Source of the DNA: Simkaniaceae bacterium
GTDB taxonomy: Bacteria; Chlamydiota; Chlamydiia; Chlamydiales; Simkaniaceae
Length of the DNA: 64,000 nt
Direction of reading: 5' to 3'
NCBI GenBank assembly: GCA_018399055.1
Contig: CP073762.1
Coordinates: 186,001-250,000 of the forward strand
Part shown: piece after piece, positions 50,701 to 60,818 of the stretch
Numbering within the stretch: the stretch's first letter is position 1
Layout: each line of letters opens with the position of its first letter
Notes under the pieces: generated by a model
Database searches by the model: none
What the model saw: only the letters and a program-made list of their open reading frames with translations
Told to the model about the DNA's origin: nothing
Made by a program: the position numbers and the translations under genes

Positions 50701-53599
50701 GAAGGAATAGGATCCCCTCATCTGGGAGGCCGCGGAGAAAGATGTAGTAGCTGCCGGCGATGGGGCCGCCGCGGAGGTAGCGGGAGAGCGCGGTGTGGTA
50801 GAGGCGCGCCTGGAGGTAATAGTCATGATGGGTCATGGCTAGGTGGAGCGCTTCGGGATCGTAGGAAGGTAAGAGGTTTGTCTTCCAATCGAGAAGGAAG
50901 TATTGGTCATTGTGAAGAAAAATCAGATCGATAAACCCTTTGATAAGGTTGGGGGGATTGGGGTAGAGGAATTCTGTTTCAGGATAGAGGTGTTTGACTT
51001 CGGAGAGGGTGAAGGAATAGGGAGCAAGTGGGGTGTTTAGAGCGCTTTTGATGAGATCAAGTGTGGGCTCATAGGGAAAGTGTGGAGGGAGTTGTTGTTT
51101 GAGAAGGGTTGGGATATCAAGGGAGGAGTTTCTAAGGATTGTTTCGAGTAGTGAATGGATAATGAGTCCGGTTTCGGCTCCTTTAGGGAGCTCTGTTGGC
51201 GTATTGACTGGGGGTTGGGGCGTTGTATGTGCGAGGGAGGAGTAGGAATGAAGATAACGGAGGGGATAGGGATTTGTAGGGTTTGTAGGAGCTTTGAGGG
51301 CTGGGTTTGTGGGCTCTTGAAATGGGAGTATTTGGGGCTCAAGATAGGTTGCATCGGTAGGTGTGGGGTTAAAGAGTTCTAAGGGGGACGCTTGCCCCAG
51401 GGGAATGGGCGTATGTTTTGTATCACGAAGAAGTGGAATGTAGACGCGGTGTTTAGCGCGGGTGAGGGCAACGTAGAGTTGGCGCAATTTTTCGGCTTCT
51501 TGGTTTTGCAAAGCCGCTTGACACTCGGCATGCTCAGGATTGAAGAGGAGCCAGTTTTTCTGATGGCGCACAAAATCCTCTCGCCCTGTGTAGCGATTGA
51601 CAAGACCGAGAGCAAAAACGATGTTGAATTCAAGTCCTTTGCTCATGTGAATGGTCATGATGGTCACAGAGTTAGGGTCTGAAAGGGGACGCCGATCAAC
51701 CTCTTTAAGGGAAAGAAGAAACTCAAGAACTTTTGGAAGGGAGGCTTTTGTTTGAGTTTGGTAATCAAGAAGAAGTTCGCAGAGTTTGAGATAGTCGGAG
51801 TGAGAGTCAAGATCGGTGGGGGTATAAAGGTCACGGAGAGCTTCTTGGAGGGCCTGGGGCTTTGCAAACGCTGCGATGGTCCTTATAAGAAGGTCTTCGT
51901 CTGCAAGTTCATGGTGGTTGCATGTATTAGAAAGAAAGCGCTTTACAGGGATTTCAGAAGGATTGATAAGCGCTTCAAGGAGCGAGCGGACGAGGGAAAA
52001 GATGGGCGCTAGTGTTAGGGATTCGGTGTTTTTGGATTGAGTGGGGATGTCGTGTGATTCGAGGTAGGTTTTTAAGCGCGCTGCTTGAAAACGATCCTTA
52101 ACGAGAACAGCAAAGTCTGAGTATTGAAAGTCGTGTTTGGTGAGATTTAGGATTTCACTGGCGATGAAAGGGAAGAATGTAGACTGCTCAATTTCAACGG
52201 AGGGCCAGCTTCTTTCTCGTTTCTTTTCGGTTTCATAAATGAAGAAATGAACGGGATGTTTATCATCAGGAAAGGGGCGATCGGGAATATCTGCATGTTT
52301 GACGGGGTGAAAAGGCATCGGTGCATCGGGAAGGGAGAGGAAGTGGGGGTTTGAGTAGAAGAGGGTATTGAGGTTTTGAATGAGTTTGGGATCTGATCGA
52401 TAATTGGTATCAAGGTGGGCTTTTTGAGAAACGGCTTTTTCGGCACTAAGATAGGTATAAATATCTGCTGAGCGGAAGGAATAGATCGATTGTTTGGGAT
52501 CCCCTACGAGATAAAGGGCAGGAATGGGATCATCGATAAATAGTGTCTTAAAGATGTTCCACTGCACGGGATCAGTATCTTGAAACTCGTCAATGATGGC
52601 TGCTTTGTAGCGGCTACGAACTTTTTCACGAAAGGAAGGGAGAGATAAACACTCGTTCATTTTTTTGAGAATGTCGTTTGGAGCGAGAATTTCTTTTTCT
52701 CGGAGAGCTTTTTGCGCGGAGATGCGGGCGGTGCGGGCGATGCGCACGAGAGTACAAAGAGGCGACGCAGCATTTTCAAGAATGGGCCTAAGGGGCTTTG
52801 CAAAATGGAAAAGTGGGGACGCATCAACAGTCGATTTTTTATACTGGTTTTCAATCGTCAAAAGAGAGAGGACCGAGGCCTGCGCCGTAAGTGTTTCAAA
52901 TTCCTCAATGGTAAGGGAGGGTTTTTCAAGGAGTGCAACTTGCTCTTTAAAAGGCTCTTTTAAGGCGCCATATTTGTCTTTAATTTTAGAAAACTCATCG
53001 AGAAGTTGAACAGGGAATTGAGCGGTTTGCCGCAACTTATTATATTTTTGATGAGAGATAGAAAAGGAATCGTAGATTGGAAACTCCCCTTCTTTTTCCA
53101 CTAGAGAAAGGATTTTTTGGATGAGGATTTCTTTGTCTTGTCTAAGCGCAAAGAGTTGAGAGGTACTATATTCCTCTGGAGGAAGAGAGGTACGGAAGAA
53201 GTCAGTAATGTGTTCTTTTAAGAGGGAGCGGTAGTCGGATTCTTCTTCACTTAAAAGCGCAAAACCGAGTCCGGCTTCAAATGCAAATTCCGTTAGCATT
53301 CGATGACAAAAACCGTGGATTGTAAAGATCTGAGCTTGATCAATAAGAGCAAGCGCCTTTTGGATATTCAAGGATGGGGGTTTGTTTTTAAGGGTATTTT
53401 GGATACGGGCTTTTAACTCGCGCGTGGCGGCCCGCGTAAAGGTCACAACGAGTATTTCATCAAGGTCAAAGTTCTGTTCTTCTATCAGGCGAGCAGTGAT
53501 GTGTTCGATGGCAAAGGTTTTTCCTGTTCCAGCAGAGGCTTCTAAAAGATGATGACCTAGAAGATTGGTCGCAGGATCTAAAACATCAAACCGTTTCAT
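50693..53599 (-). CDS. recB: Exodeoxyribonuclease V beta subunit RecB
   Basis: About 968 residues; the ATG at 53599 starts KRFDVLDPATN, and a longer frame to 53656 is not needed. UvrD-type helicase: Walker A in LEASAGTGKTFAIEH (about residue 25), DEFQDTDPVQW (about 336), DPKQSIYSFR, and VNIMTIHMSKGLEF-like motif V. A C-terminal PD-(D/E)XK nuclease has GFIDLIFLHNDQYFLLDWKTN (about 895-915). RecBCD processes double-strand breaks. The protein is shorter than E. coli RecB (1180) but similar to chlamydial ones. It overlaps recC by 14 bases. No recD is in the window. Confidence 0.93.
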   Translation of the reverse strand: MKRFDVLDPATNLLGHHLLEASAGTGKTFAIEHITARLIEEQNFDLDEILVVTFTRAATRELKARIQNTLKNKPPSLNIQKALALIDQAQIFTIHGFCHRMLTEFAFEAGLGFALLSEEESDYRSLLKEHITDFFRTSLPPEEYSTSQLFALRQDKEILIQKILSLVEKEGEFPIYDSFSISHQKYNKLRQTAQFPVQLLDEFSKIKDKYGALKEPFKEQVALLEKPSLTIEEFETLTAQASVLSLLTIENQYKKSTVDASPLFHFAKPLRPILENAASPLCTLVRIARTARISAQKALREKEILAPNDILKKMNECLSLPSFREKVRSRYKAAIIDEFQDTDPVQWNIFKTLFIDDPIPALYLVGDPKQSIYSFRSADIYTYLSAEKAVSQKAHLDTNYRSDPKLIQNLNTLFYSNPHFLSLPDAPMPFHPVKHADIPDRPFPDDKHPVHFFIYETEKKRERSWPSVEIEQSTFFPFIASEILNLTKHDFQYSDFAVLVKDRFQAARLKTYLESHDIPTQSKNTESLTLAPIFSLVRSLLEALINPSEIPVKRFLSNTCNHHELADEDLLIRTIAAFAKPQALQEALRDLYTPTDLDSHSDYLKLCELLLDYQTQTKASLPKVLEFLLSLKEVDRRPLSDPNSVTIMTIHMSKGLEFNIVFALGLVNRYTGREDFVRHQKNWLLFNPEHAECQAALQNQEAEKLRQLYVALTRAKHRVYIPLLRDTKHTPIPLGQASPLELFNPTPTDATYLEPQILPFQEPTNPALKAPTNPTNPYPLRYLHSYSSLAHTTPQPPVNTPTELPKGAETGLIIHSLLETILRNSSLDIPTLLKQQLPPHFPYEPTLDLIKSALNTPLAPYSFTLSEVKHLYPETEFLYPNPPNLIKGFIDLIFLHNDQYFLLDWKTNLLPSYDPEALHLAMTHHDYYLQARLYHTALSRYLRGGPIAGSYYIFLRGLPDEGILFLPT

Positions 53600-56345
53600 C
53601 GAGCATCTCCAATAATGGATGGAAGGTTTTTCGAAGAAAGGGTGCCCACATTTCAAAAACCACTGAAGGGTCGCAGTCTTTGAAAAGGGTTTTCATATAG
53701 GGATCGGTTTGAGCGCTTTTGATTCGAGTGGCTAGGGCTTTAGCATCTTTTCTCAAAAGAGCGTCGGCAAGAAGGGGGTGCAATGGGGAGGGGCTTTGCT
53801 GAGCAATATCATAATACTCAAGGTAGGCATTAAACGCTTTTTGAGGATCGGATTTTAATGTAAAGCGCTCTCCATTTTTCAGGGAGATTAAAGGAGTTTC
53901 AGCTTTTAGAGACTCGAGAAGATAAAGGGGATAGATTTTGATCAGGTCTGGGAAAAGATCTTTTCCTAAAAAAGCAAACCCTTCTTCTGTCTCAGGTTTG
54001 TAGTCTTCGGTGATCTTTTTTTTGGCAATCTCTTTGAAGCGCCCAAGAGGGAGATGTCCTCTTTCCTCGGCCTCTTTTAGAGATTCTTTAGTGGAAAGGA
54101 GGCGATGTTTTTGGAGGGGGGAAAGAAAAAATTCCGGATCGGTAGGATCTTCGTAGTGAAGATAGAGATTAAGCGTTTGGTTACAATAAAATCGCAGAGG
54201 ATGTTTAGAAAATCGGGAGAGCTCTTCTTTTGTTGGCACATAGCTGTGTGTAGCGCTTGGAAGGGGAGCTGGCGATAGAAATTCAGGAATGAAGGGGCTT
54301 TTTTCTTTTGGTGCATAAAAGGTTTGCGCCGTTTCAAAATGCTTTTTGGAATACACCCCTTCCTTTTTAAAGTAAGAGTGATGAAAGGGAAAGGAAGGGT
54401 GTTTTTCTATCATCGGATCAAGTTCCTGGACTAGAATAGAGGGGGGCTGCTCTTTTCCATCTTCCTCGCTACTGTTTTGATAGGTCATGAAAAGGTTTTC
54501 CTCTGCGGCGCAAATCGCTTCTAAAAAGAGATAACGGTCTTCATCTGGAGTAGAAGGAATGTAGTCCCCATTATTAGCAAGAAGGTTGAGAGATGAGGAA
54601 GTGTGAGGACGAGGAAATGCTCCTTCATGCATTCCTAAAAGGGCAATGGTGTGGGAAGAAAAAATCGTTCCAGGTTTTAGGCTGCGAAAGGTAATCGCCT
54701 CGAGTTGCTTGGCGGAGCGGACTCCTCTTTTTTGTTTAAGGCTACTTTGAAGATACCGCTTGATACTAGAAAAAGCGTAGGAAGCATCGAGTTGCTTTAA
54801 GTGAAGGATTTTTTCCTGAATAGGAGCAAGCTCTTCTTCTGAAGGATTAAGATAGCGGTTGAAAAGGAGAAGTAATTTTTCACACCACTCTAAGGCTGTA
54901 TATTCGGCAGAATATAGGATAGCAAGATCAGATCGAAGAGAGCGGATAAGGGAGATCCCTTTTCCAAGAACCACGCTATCTGTAGTGTCAAGATAAGAAA
55001 GATCCCAATCTGTCGGCTGCTCAGGAAGGAAGAGAAGGTTATTTAAGAGATGATCAAAAGCCTCTTCCCACGTTCCACTTTCAGAGGTGTCAAGAAGGCC
55101 TGGAAGGAGTTTTTTCCGATGAGAGCTATCAACACCCCACTTCACACCTGATTTATCCATCCAACTTTTGAACTCTTTTACCTCCTTGTCTGAAAGAGCT
55201 GCGAAATAAGGACTTGAAAAGAGTTTGAAGATGCTATCTGGGTCGAAACGGTGATCGTTAAGAGTGAGAAGATCTAAGAAGGTTTGGAGAAGGGGTTGCT
55301 GCGGAAGATCGCGGATGGTGAAATCAAAGGGAGATTCATCGGACCCAAAAATGAGTTCTATTAGAGGTGCATAGGTGGAAATATCCGGAGCAAAAACTTG
55401 AATTTCTGAGGGTGGACAATTTAAGGAAAGGAGCTTTGTATAAAGGATTTCTACCTCACGCAATTTAGAAGGGGCAGGAAGGAGGAGGATCGTAGAGTCA
55501 CTTTCTCCAGATCCTTTCCTAAAATGAAGCATATCACTTTGCAGCTGGGAAAGTTTGCTTTGAGGAGGCGTTTCGGTGTAATGCTCTTGCAGAACAAAAT
55601 CTTCTTCTTCAAAGGTGCGGAAGGTTTCTCTCCCCATGCGCCCCAGGTTTTTAAGGAGAGGATGCCCCTCTTCTAGGTAAAGGGAAAGCTGGGGATCTTT
55701 TTCTAAAAGATGGACCTTTTCAACTTCACTGACGGTATCAGACCAAAACTCTTTGCAGGGAGAAAACTGGTAATAGTAGATAGAGAAATACTTCGCGAGT
55801 TTAGCAAAAAAAAGGTGGTAAAGCTTAGGAAGAAAAGGAAAATTAAAAAGATGGATCTCAGCGGTTTCGGCAGGTTTTTTTAAAGGAGTTTCTAAAAGCT
55901 GATAAGGATAATTCCATTTTGTGGTGATCTGATTCCAAAGCTCTTTTTGCCACCCATCGCTCCAATTTTTTAAAAAAGGTCCTCCATACTTTCCATATTT
56001 AATGAACTCTTTAGCAAGGGCTGGGGCAAAATGAGGCTTATCAAGAAGCGCTTCAAGGTGGAGAGTCAAAAGGTCTTGGGGAGGAAAAATGAGGCTTTTC
56101 CCTGTTGTCCATTGATAGAGGGTAGAAACGCCGCTTCCGAGTTCTAAAAAATCAACACCAAGAACAACATCCAGTTTATCATTGGAAACAAATGAAGCTA
56201 AAAGAGGGTTTTTTAGAGAAGAGTTGGGAAGAAAGACAAACTTTTTTGCAAAAGGTTTGCTCTTTTTAGAAAAGAGATTATCGCATAGAAGTGATGTGAG
56301 CAATTTTTCTTTATTGCTTAAATATACAGTTGGCTTTCCGATCAT
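53586..56345 (-). CDS. recC: Exodeoxyribonuclease V gamma subunit RecC
   Basis: A 919-residue RecC, the Chi-recognising scaffold of RecBCD. It is recognised by position before recB and by the RecC-typical FSSHTIALLGMHEGAFPRP segment (about residue 560), LQSDMLHFRKG, EIQVFAPDISTYAPLIE and the late GKRxxxL-like stretch. It has no intact helicase motifs, as expected. It starts 36 bases from the divergent LplT gene; promoters for both must overlap the other gene. Confidence 0.9.
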   Translation of the reverse strand: MIGKPTVYLSNKEKLLTSLLCDNLFSKKSKPFAKKFVFLPNSSLKNPLLASFVSNDKLDVVLGVDFLELGSGVSTLYQWTTGKSLIFPPQDLLTLHLEALLDKPHFAPALAKEFIKYGKYGGPFLKNWSDGWQKELWNQITTKWNYPYQLLETPLKKPAETAEIHLFNFPFLPKLYHLFFAKLAKYFSIYYYQFSPCKEFWSDTVSEVEKVHLLEKDPQLSLYLEEGHPLLKNLGRMGRETFRTFEEEDFVLQEHYTETPPQSKLSQLQSDMLHFRKGSGESDSTILLLPAPSKLREVEILYTKLLSLNCPPSEIQVFAPDISTYAPLIELIFGSDESPFDFTIRDLPQQPLLQTFLDLLTLNDHRFDPDSIFKLFSSPYFAALSDKEVKEFKSWMDKSGVKWGVDSSHRKKLLPGLLDTSESGTWEEAFDHLLNNLLFLPEQPTDWDLSYLDTTDSVVLGKGISLIRSLRSDLAILYSAEYTALEWCEKLLLLFNRYLNPSEEELAPIQEKILHLKQLDASYAFSSIKRYLQSSLKQKRGVRSAKQLEAITFRSLKPGTIFSSHTIALLGMHEGAFPRPHTSSSLNLLANNGDYIPSTPDEDRYLFLEAICAAEENLFMTYQNSSEEDGKEQPPSILVQELDPMIEKHPSFPFHHSYFKKEGVYSKKHFETAQTFYAPKEKSPFIPEFLSPAPLPSATHSYVPTKEELSRFSKHPLRFYCNQTLNLYLHYEDPTDPEFFLSPLQKHRLLSTKESLKEAEERGHLPLGRFKEIAKKKITEDYKPETEEGFAFLGKDLFPDLIKIYPLYLLESLKAETPLISLKNGERFTLKSDPQKAFNAYLEYYDIAQQSPSPLHPLLADALLRKDAKALATRIKSAQTDPYMKTLFKDCDPSVVFEMWAPFLRKTFHPLLEMLDETV

Positions 56346-56381
56346 CAGACTTTCTTTTAACAGTATTTAACAGCTATAGTA

Positions 56382-58166
56382 ATGGGTATGGTTTTATTTA
56401 AGAAGAACAATGAAAAACGGGGTTTTTTTCAGACGATTGAACGTCTCCTGCACCGCTTTGGGTTTTTCAAAAAAGAGACCTATTTTCAGCGTCATGCAAT
56501 CCAGTTTTTGAATGTTTCTCAATTTCTTGGCGTTGTAAATGACAACTTTTTTAAGTACCTCATTGTCTTCTTATTTATCGACCTTAAAGGGATTGCAGCC
56601 TCTCCCATTATTTTAACATGGGTAGGCATTGTCTATGTTCTTCCCTTCCTCCTTTTCTCATCGGGAGCGGGAGTTCTTGCAGATCGATTTAGCAAACAGA
56701 GGATGATCATTATTCTCAAATTTACTGAGGTGATCATCATGGCCCTTGGAATTGTCGCCTTTATGTTTAAAAGCGATTGGGCAAGCTATACCCTTCTCTT
56801 TTTGCTCTCGATGCAAAGTGCCTTTTTTGGTCCTCCTAAGTATAGTATCATCCCCGAATTGGTGAAAGAGGAGCACATCCCCAAAGCAAATGGTTTAATT
56901 ACCTCCTTTACCTATTTAGGAATCATTGTCGGAACCTTTTTAGCGTCGTTTTTAACGCAAGTGACCCATAAGAACTTCCCGCTAGCTGCTGGGGTCTGTC
57001 TAGTTTTGGCAGGATTTGGATTCTTTGCTTCTATCTTGATTCCGAAAACAACTCCAAAACTTTCACAAAAGCGGGTCAATCCATTTTTTCTCTACGAAAT
57101 TTACAAAAATCTTCGCTACGCCTCAAAAACCCCTTATTTATTTGTTGCAATTCTAGGCTCTGCATCATTTTTATTTATTGGAGCCTATTTTCAACTCAAT
57201 GTCATTCCCTATGCCGTGCAGTCAATGGGCTACACTGAGGTCGCAGGAGGCTATTTATTTCTCCTTACTGCAGTAGGGATTGCGTGTGGCGCCTTTCTAG
57301 GAGGGAGGATGAGTCATCAACGTCCCGAAGTGGGTATGGCATGTATCTCGGGGATTCTTCTTTCTGTAATCATTATTCTCCTTGGAGGATTGTACCATTT
57401 CCCTATCTTTATCTTTATTGCACTCTTTGCATTGGGAATATTTGGAGGGTTATTTATTGTTCCTTTCGATTCATTCATTCAACGGCATGCTCCAGAGCAG
57501 CGGCGAGGACAAATTGTGGCCGCAATGAATTTTCTCAGTTTTTGTGGAGTCCTTGTCGCGCCGATTCTCCTTTATCTGTTCAGTGAAACGTTTAAGTTTA
57601 CCGCTGCGCAAGGGTTTATCATCACAGGTGTAATTATTTTTGTAATGGTCCTCAGTATTACCTCAAGACTCTCTGGCTACTTTTTTAATTACTTGGCTCG
57701 GATGTTTGTCAAACCGCTTTACAGAGTAGATATTAAGAACTCTCCCCTCGAACAGGGCCTCCCCTCCGTGTTGATCTGGGAGAGAATTAAGGGGATCCAT
57801 ATTGCTCTTCTTGCTGCCTTTAATCCAGAGCTGCATTTCTATATTCCCCGCTCCCGCAAACGGTATATCGATTCGTTTCTCAGGCTTTTTTCTTCTGTCG
57901 ACTTCCTTTACGTCAAGGATCCTAGGCAGGATGCTCTCAAAACATTTGTGAAAAAGGTAAAAAAGACAAAACACCAAATTCCCTGCCTTCTTTTTCCCTA
58001 TCCAAAATTTCTTGAAGAAAAGTCCTCAAGCAAATTGGTTCGGGAGCTAAAGAAGATTAAGGATTTTGATTTGGTCTTCGTAAAAATCAGAAAAGTTTCG
58101 AGAAAAGATCAGATCGATCGAAAGCATTTTAAACGAGCAAAGGTAACCTTCACATTCTCGAGATAG
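56382..58166 (+). CDS. lplT: LplT/YgeD-family MFS lysophospholipid transporter with extra C-terminal domain
   Basis: 594 residues. The N-terminal about 410 form an MFS unit of the LplT type: FLNVSQFLGVVNDNFFKYL, the loop motif GVLADRFSKQRMIIILK and QSAFFGPPKYSIIPELV. LplT flips lysophospholipids across the inner membrane. The last about 180 residues (from KNSPLEQGLPSVLIWERIKG) are soluble. They lie where many LplT-Aas fusions carry an acyltransferase, but no HX4D motif is visible. The recC-adjacent position matches Chlamydia ygeD (CT641). The lack of a good Shine-Dalgarno leaves the start (56382 or 56388) open. Confidence 0.85.
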   Translation: MGMVLFKKNNEKRGFFQTIERLLHRFGFFKKETYFQRHAIQFLNVSQFLGVVNDNFFKYLIVFLFIDLKGIAASPIILTWVGIVYVLPFLLFSSGAGVLADRFSKQRMIIILKFTEVIIMALGIVAFMFKSDWASYTLLFLLSMQSAFFGPPKYSIIPELVKEEHIPKANGLITSFTYLGIIVGTFLASFLTQVTHKNFPLAAGVCLVLAGFGFFASILIPKTTPKLSQKRVNPFFLYEIYKNLRYASKTPYLFVAILGSASFLFIGAYFQLNVIPYAVQSMGYTEVAGGYLFLLTAVGIACGAFLGGRMSHQRPEVGMACISGILLSVIIILLGGLYHFPIFIFIALFALGIFGGLFIVPFDSFIQRHAPEQRRGQIVAAMNFLSFCGVLVAPILLYLFSETFKFTAAQGFIITGVIIFVMVLSITSRLSGYFFNYLARMFVKPLYRVDIKNSPLEQGLPSVLIWERIKGIHIALLAAFNPELHFYIPRSRKRYIDSFLRLFSSVDFLYVKDPRQDALKTFVKKVKKTKHQIPCLLFPYPKFLEEKSSSKLVRELKKIKDFDLVFVKIRKVSRKDQIDRKHFKRAKVTFTFSR

Positions 58167-58563
58167 GCTGCAAAATTCTGTACAACTCAGGACACAGGTA
58201 GCTTGCAGCCCCGTTTTTCTCCAAATGGCCGACCATTATTTTCCCTCCTTTTTCCCTACGAATCTCTATTGAATCAGATGAAAAGGATATAATGAGTGCC
58301 GTTGGGTCAAGCTCGAGGATCTTCCTAGCAACATCATATCCTAAAGTATCTGCACCAATGTGAATATCCATCAAAACAATATCGAAACGCCTCCCGGCTT
58401 CATATAAGGCTAGCGCTGCTTTCTCCGTTTCAGCACCTGCAAATGATAGCTGCAATTTCTCGCATGCTTTCTGTACAACAGTATGATGGAGAATCCCATC
58501 ATCGACAATCAAAAGGCTCATGCCCGCTAAAAAGCTTTTGTGAGCAGCGTTTAATTTTATCAA
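58150..58563 (-). CDS. Single-domain (REC-only) response regulator
   Basis: A 137-residue receiver domain without an output domain. The acidic pair is Asp21/Asp22 in LLIVDDGIL, the acceptor is Asp66 in DIVLMDIHIG, and the Lys is in HLEKNGA. Translation may begin at the second Met (58521). No kinase neighbours it. Such proteins act in phosphorelays or bind targets directly. Its 3' end overlaps the opposite lplT gene by 17 bases. Confidence 0.78.
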   Translation of the reverse strand: MIKLNAAHKSFLAGMSLLIVDDGILHHTVVQKACEKLQLSFAGAETEKAALALYEAGRRFDIVLMDIHIGADTLGYDVARKILELDPTALIISFSSDSIEIRREKGGKIMVGHLEKNGAASYLCPELYRILQPISRM

Positions 58564-58591
58564 GGCTCGACTCCTCTCTATACTGCGTCAG

Positions 58592-59815
58592 TTAGAATCC
58601 GTAGATAACCTCGAATTCATATTGCTTATAGGAAAAGGTTGGTTTAATACTGGAGGTCTCATTCACAGATTGTCTCCACGCTTGGTAAACAGTAATGTTA
58701 TTGGTGAGGAGATAGAGAAGCTCAACTGAAATTCCCTTATAATTTCCTGCACCTACGCCTTCTCCCACGCCATTTACAGCACCAATTCCTTTATTGAATC
58801 GTGTGTAAAGCCCACGTTTAGATGAGTTTCCGCGGCCGATTCCACCGCCATCGAAGTCAGGAATTGCCTGCAGCTGCACCCACTGATAGTTGATGTCAAA
58901 AGACCAATCCCACTGCTTGCGAAGCTCACCAACAGAAAATCCTGCGTACCAAGCCCATGCTTGTCGCTTTCCATTGGAAACCACCGTACCATGAGCACGA
59001 GGGTTATAAAGCCCAGCGGCATACGTAGTCACAATTTTATCAATGCGCCCTGGAATAAATTTATATCCCCAAATCCATTGGATTGGAATAAAACGAAAGG
59101 CATCATTCCGAGCCTTATGAGTGGTGTGTTTGGTATCCCAGTAGACGGCTGAAAGTTTTGTATAAAGACCCGTTCGTCCTACATTTAAAAGACCAAGTTC
59201 CCCAACGTAGGCATATTGATCGATATTTTCGTTGACGAGGAAGGGCCCACCGTGGAAATAAAAATCCCCTGCAGCATCAAATGCTTGATCATACTTATAG
59301 AGGATCCCATCCATGAAGGAGCCGAATTGAATCTTTGAATCAAAGGTATATCCCAAAAGACGACGACCAATTTCAAGATCCATCGTGTAGGTATCTGCGT
59401 TGACGATGCGTCCTCCTAAAAAGGCCCTTTCAACAGAGAGCTTATCAAAGGATCCAGTCGTTGTTCCTGCGTTGTTGTCAAACTCAATTTTAACAGTCGC
59501 CCAGGTGCGGTCGGTTCGGTAATCGAGCATCAGATTGACCTCAACATCCCATGCGCGCATCGCCGTGGGTTGAACTTCTCCCCCTCTTCCTCGCTGCTTA
59601 ATGCCGTTTTTCTTTTCGTTTGTCGATTGGAGCTCAGCGCGCACCTCCCCGCTGATGGAAAGGTTTCCTCCCCGCTCTTTGACAGTCACTTGCCGTTTGG
59701 TATTGATCCAATCGCGAAGTGCTTCAATGTCTCGTTGTTCTAGACCTGGACTTCCGTCGTCGATCGCAAAGGCTGTTGTCGTTAGGAAAAGTAGAAAGAA
59801 TTTTAGGTATCTCAT
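58592..59815 (-). CDS. Outer-membrane beta-barrel (porin-like) protein
   Basis: A 407-residue protein with a signal peptide (RYLKFFLLFLTTTAFA). The mature chain is an alternation of amphipathic strands rich in Trp, Tyr and Gly (for example WDVEVNLMLDYRTDRTWATVKIEF, GLYTKLSAVYWDTK, WSFDINYQWVQLQA), ending in the terminal aromatic GF typical of Bam-folded barrels. A short helical N-terminus precedes the barrel, as in OprO/OprP- or alginate-type porins. The substrate is unknown. It may be one of the major porin-like proteins that replace MOMP in environmental chlamydiae (inference). Confidence 0.75.
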   Translation of the reverse strand: MRYLKFFLLFLTTTAFAIDDGSPGLEQRDIEALRDWINTKRQVTVKERGGNLSISGEVRAELQSTNEKKNGIKQRGRGGEVQPTAMRAWDVEVNLMLDYRTDRTWATVKIEFDNNAGTTTGSFDKLSVERAFLGGRIVNADTYTMDLEIGRRLLGYTFDSKIQFGSFMDGILYKYDQAFDAAGDFYFHGGPFLVNENIDQYAYVGELGLLNVGRTGLYTKLSAVYWDTKHTTHKARNDAFRFIPIQWIWGYKFIPGRIDKIVTTYAAGLYNPRAHGTVVSNGKRQAWAWYAGFSVGELRKQWDWSFDINYQWVQLQAIPDFDGGGIGRGNSSKRGLYTRFNKGIGAVNGVGEGVGAGNYKGISVELLYLLTNNITVYQAWRQSVNETSSIKPTFSYKQYEFEVIYGF

Positions 59816-59867
59816 TATTGCTTTTTCTCATTGAAATTGAGTAAGCAGCGTACCTAATCAGGAGTTT

Positions 59868-60797
59868 TTATTCAATAAGCATCCACGATGGAGAAAGATC
59901 TTCTTTTTCGGGAGGGAGTTTTTCTAGAATGACTTGCTGGATTTGGGGAAGCATTTCGCGCGCCTTTTCTCTTCCATGCTCGTAGATTTCCTTGTTATGA
60001 CGATCGGAAAACATCCCTAAATCTTGGAAGTTCATCCGGATCACCACATCGGCATCTCGGGTCACATATTCTGAAAGTTTTCGATAAGAAATCTCCAAGC
60101 TGCGTTGGGCAACATGGAAAAGATGATACGGCTCTTTCGAGCTGAGGTCTTCACCAACATCTACAGCAATAATAACGCGGGCGCCATGTTTCTTTGCAAC
60201 AGCAGCAGGAACCGGATCGGCCGTACCTCCATCAACTAAGTACCTTCCCAGGTACCTCACGGGATCAAAAACCCCGGGAACCGCTGCCGAAGCATGAACA
60301 GCAGGAATAATCTCGCCACTACCAAATTCAATGAGCTCACCCGTTAACAAGTCTGTCGCCACAGCGATAAAGGGGATTTGAAATTGCTCAAATCTCCGCG
60401 CCTTTAGGTTTTCCTTGAGAAAAGCTCTCAAAAGATAGCCTTTAACAAGCCCAAATGGCGACGAGAATAGAGAAAAGTCTAATATATCAGAACGTTTAAG
60501 GTTAATCAGGAGACTCTCGAGTCGCGCTAATTGAGGTTGATCAGCATAAAGTGCTCCAATAAGTGCTCCGGAACTGCAGCCCACAATAAGATCTGGATGA
60601 ATCCCTGCTTGCTCAAGCTCATACAAAACCCCTACGTGTGCCAGCCCTTTGGATCCCCCTCCTCCTAAGACAAGGGCGACCTTCACCGGCTCTGCGGGGA
60701 GTTGAAACTGAGGAATGGGCTCGGGCTCGCTTTGTGTTAGTTTCATCGAAGAACATCCAGCGCAGAAAAGAAGAGCCCAAATCATATATAGTTTCAT
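59868..60797 (-). CDS. Patatin-like phospholipase, lipoprotein (RssA-like)
   Basis: About 309 residues from the preferred ATG at 60797 (a longer frame begins at 60809). The signal peptide ends at the lipobox FCAGC. The patatin fold has the oxyanion loop LVLGGGGSKGLAHVG, the nucleophile elbow GCSSG and the dyad Asp in VDGGTADPVP. It would cleave acyl esters of lipids at the outer membrane or in the periplasm. Residues 230-309 include NFQDLGMFSDRHNKEIYEHG, typical of RssA-like proteins. It follows the acyltransferase-like gene on the same strand and may be the last gene of that operon. Confidence 0.9.
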   Translation of the reverse strand: MKLYMIWALLFCAGCSSMKLTQSEPEPIPQFQLPAEPVKVALVLGGGGSKGLAHVGVLYELEQAGIHPDLIVGCSSGALIGALYADQPQLARLESLLINLKRSDILDFSLFSSPFGLVKGYLLRAFLKENLKARRFEQFQIPFIAVATDLLTGELIEFGSGEIIPAVHASAAVPGVFDPVRYLGRYLVDGGTADPVPAAVAKKHGARVIIAVDVGEDLSSKEPYHLFHVAQRSLEISYRKLSEYVTRDADVVIRMNFQDLGMFSDRHNKEIYEHGREKAREMLPQIQQVILEKLPPEKEDLSPSWMLIE

Positions 60798-60818
60798 AGA
60801 AAGCATCATACCAGATTC

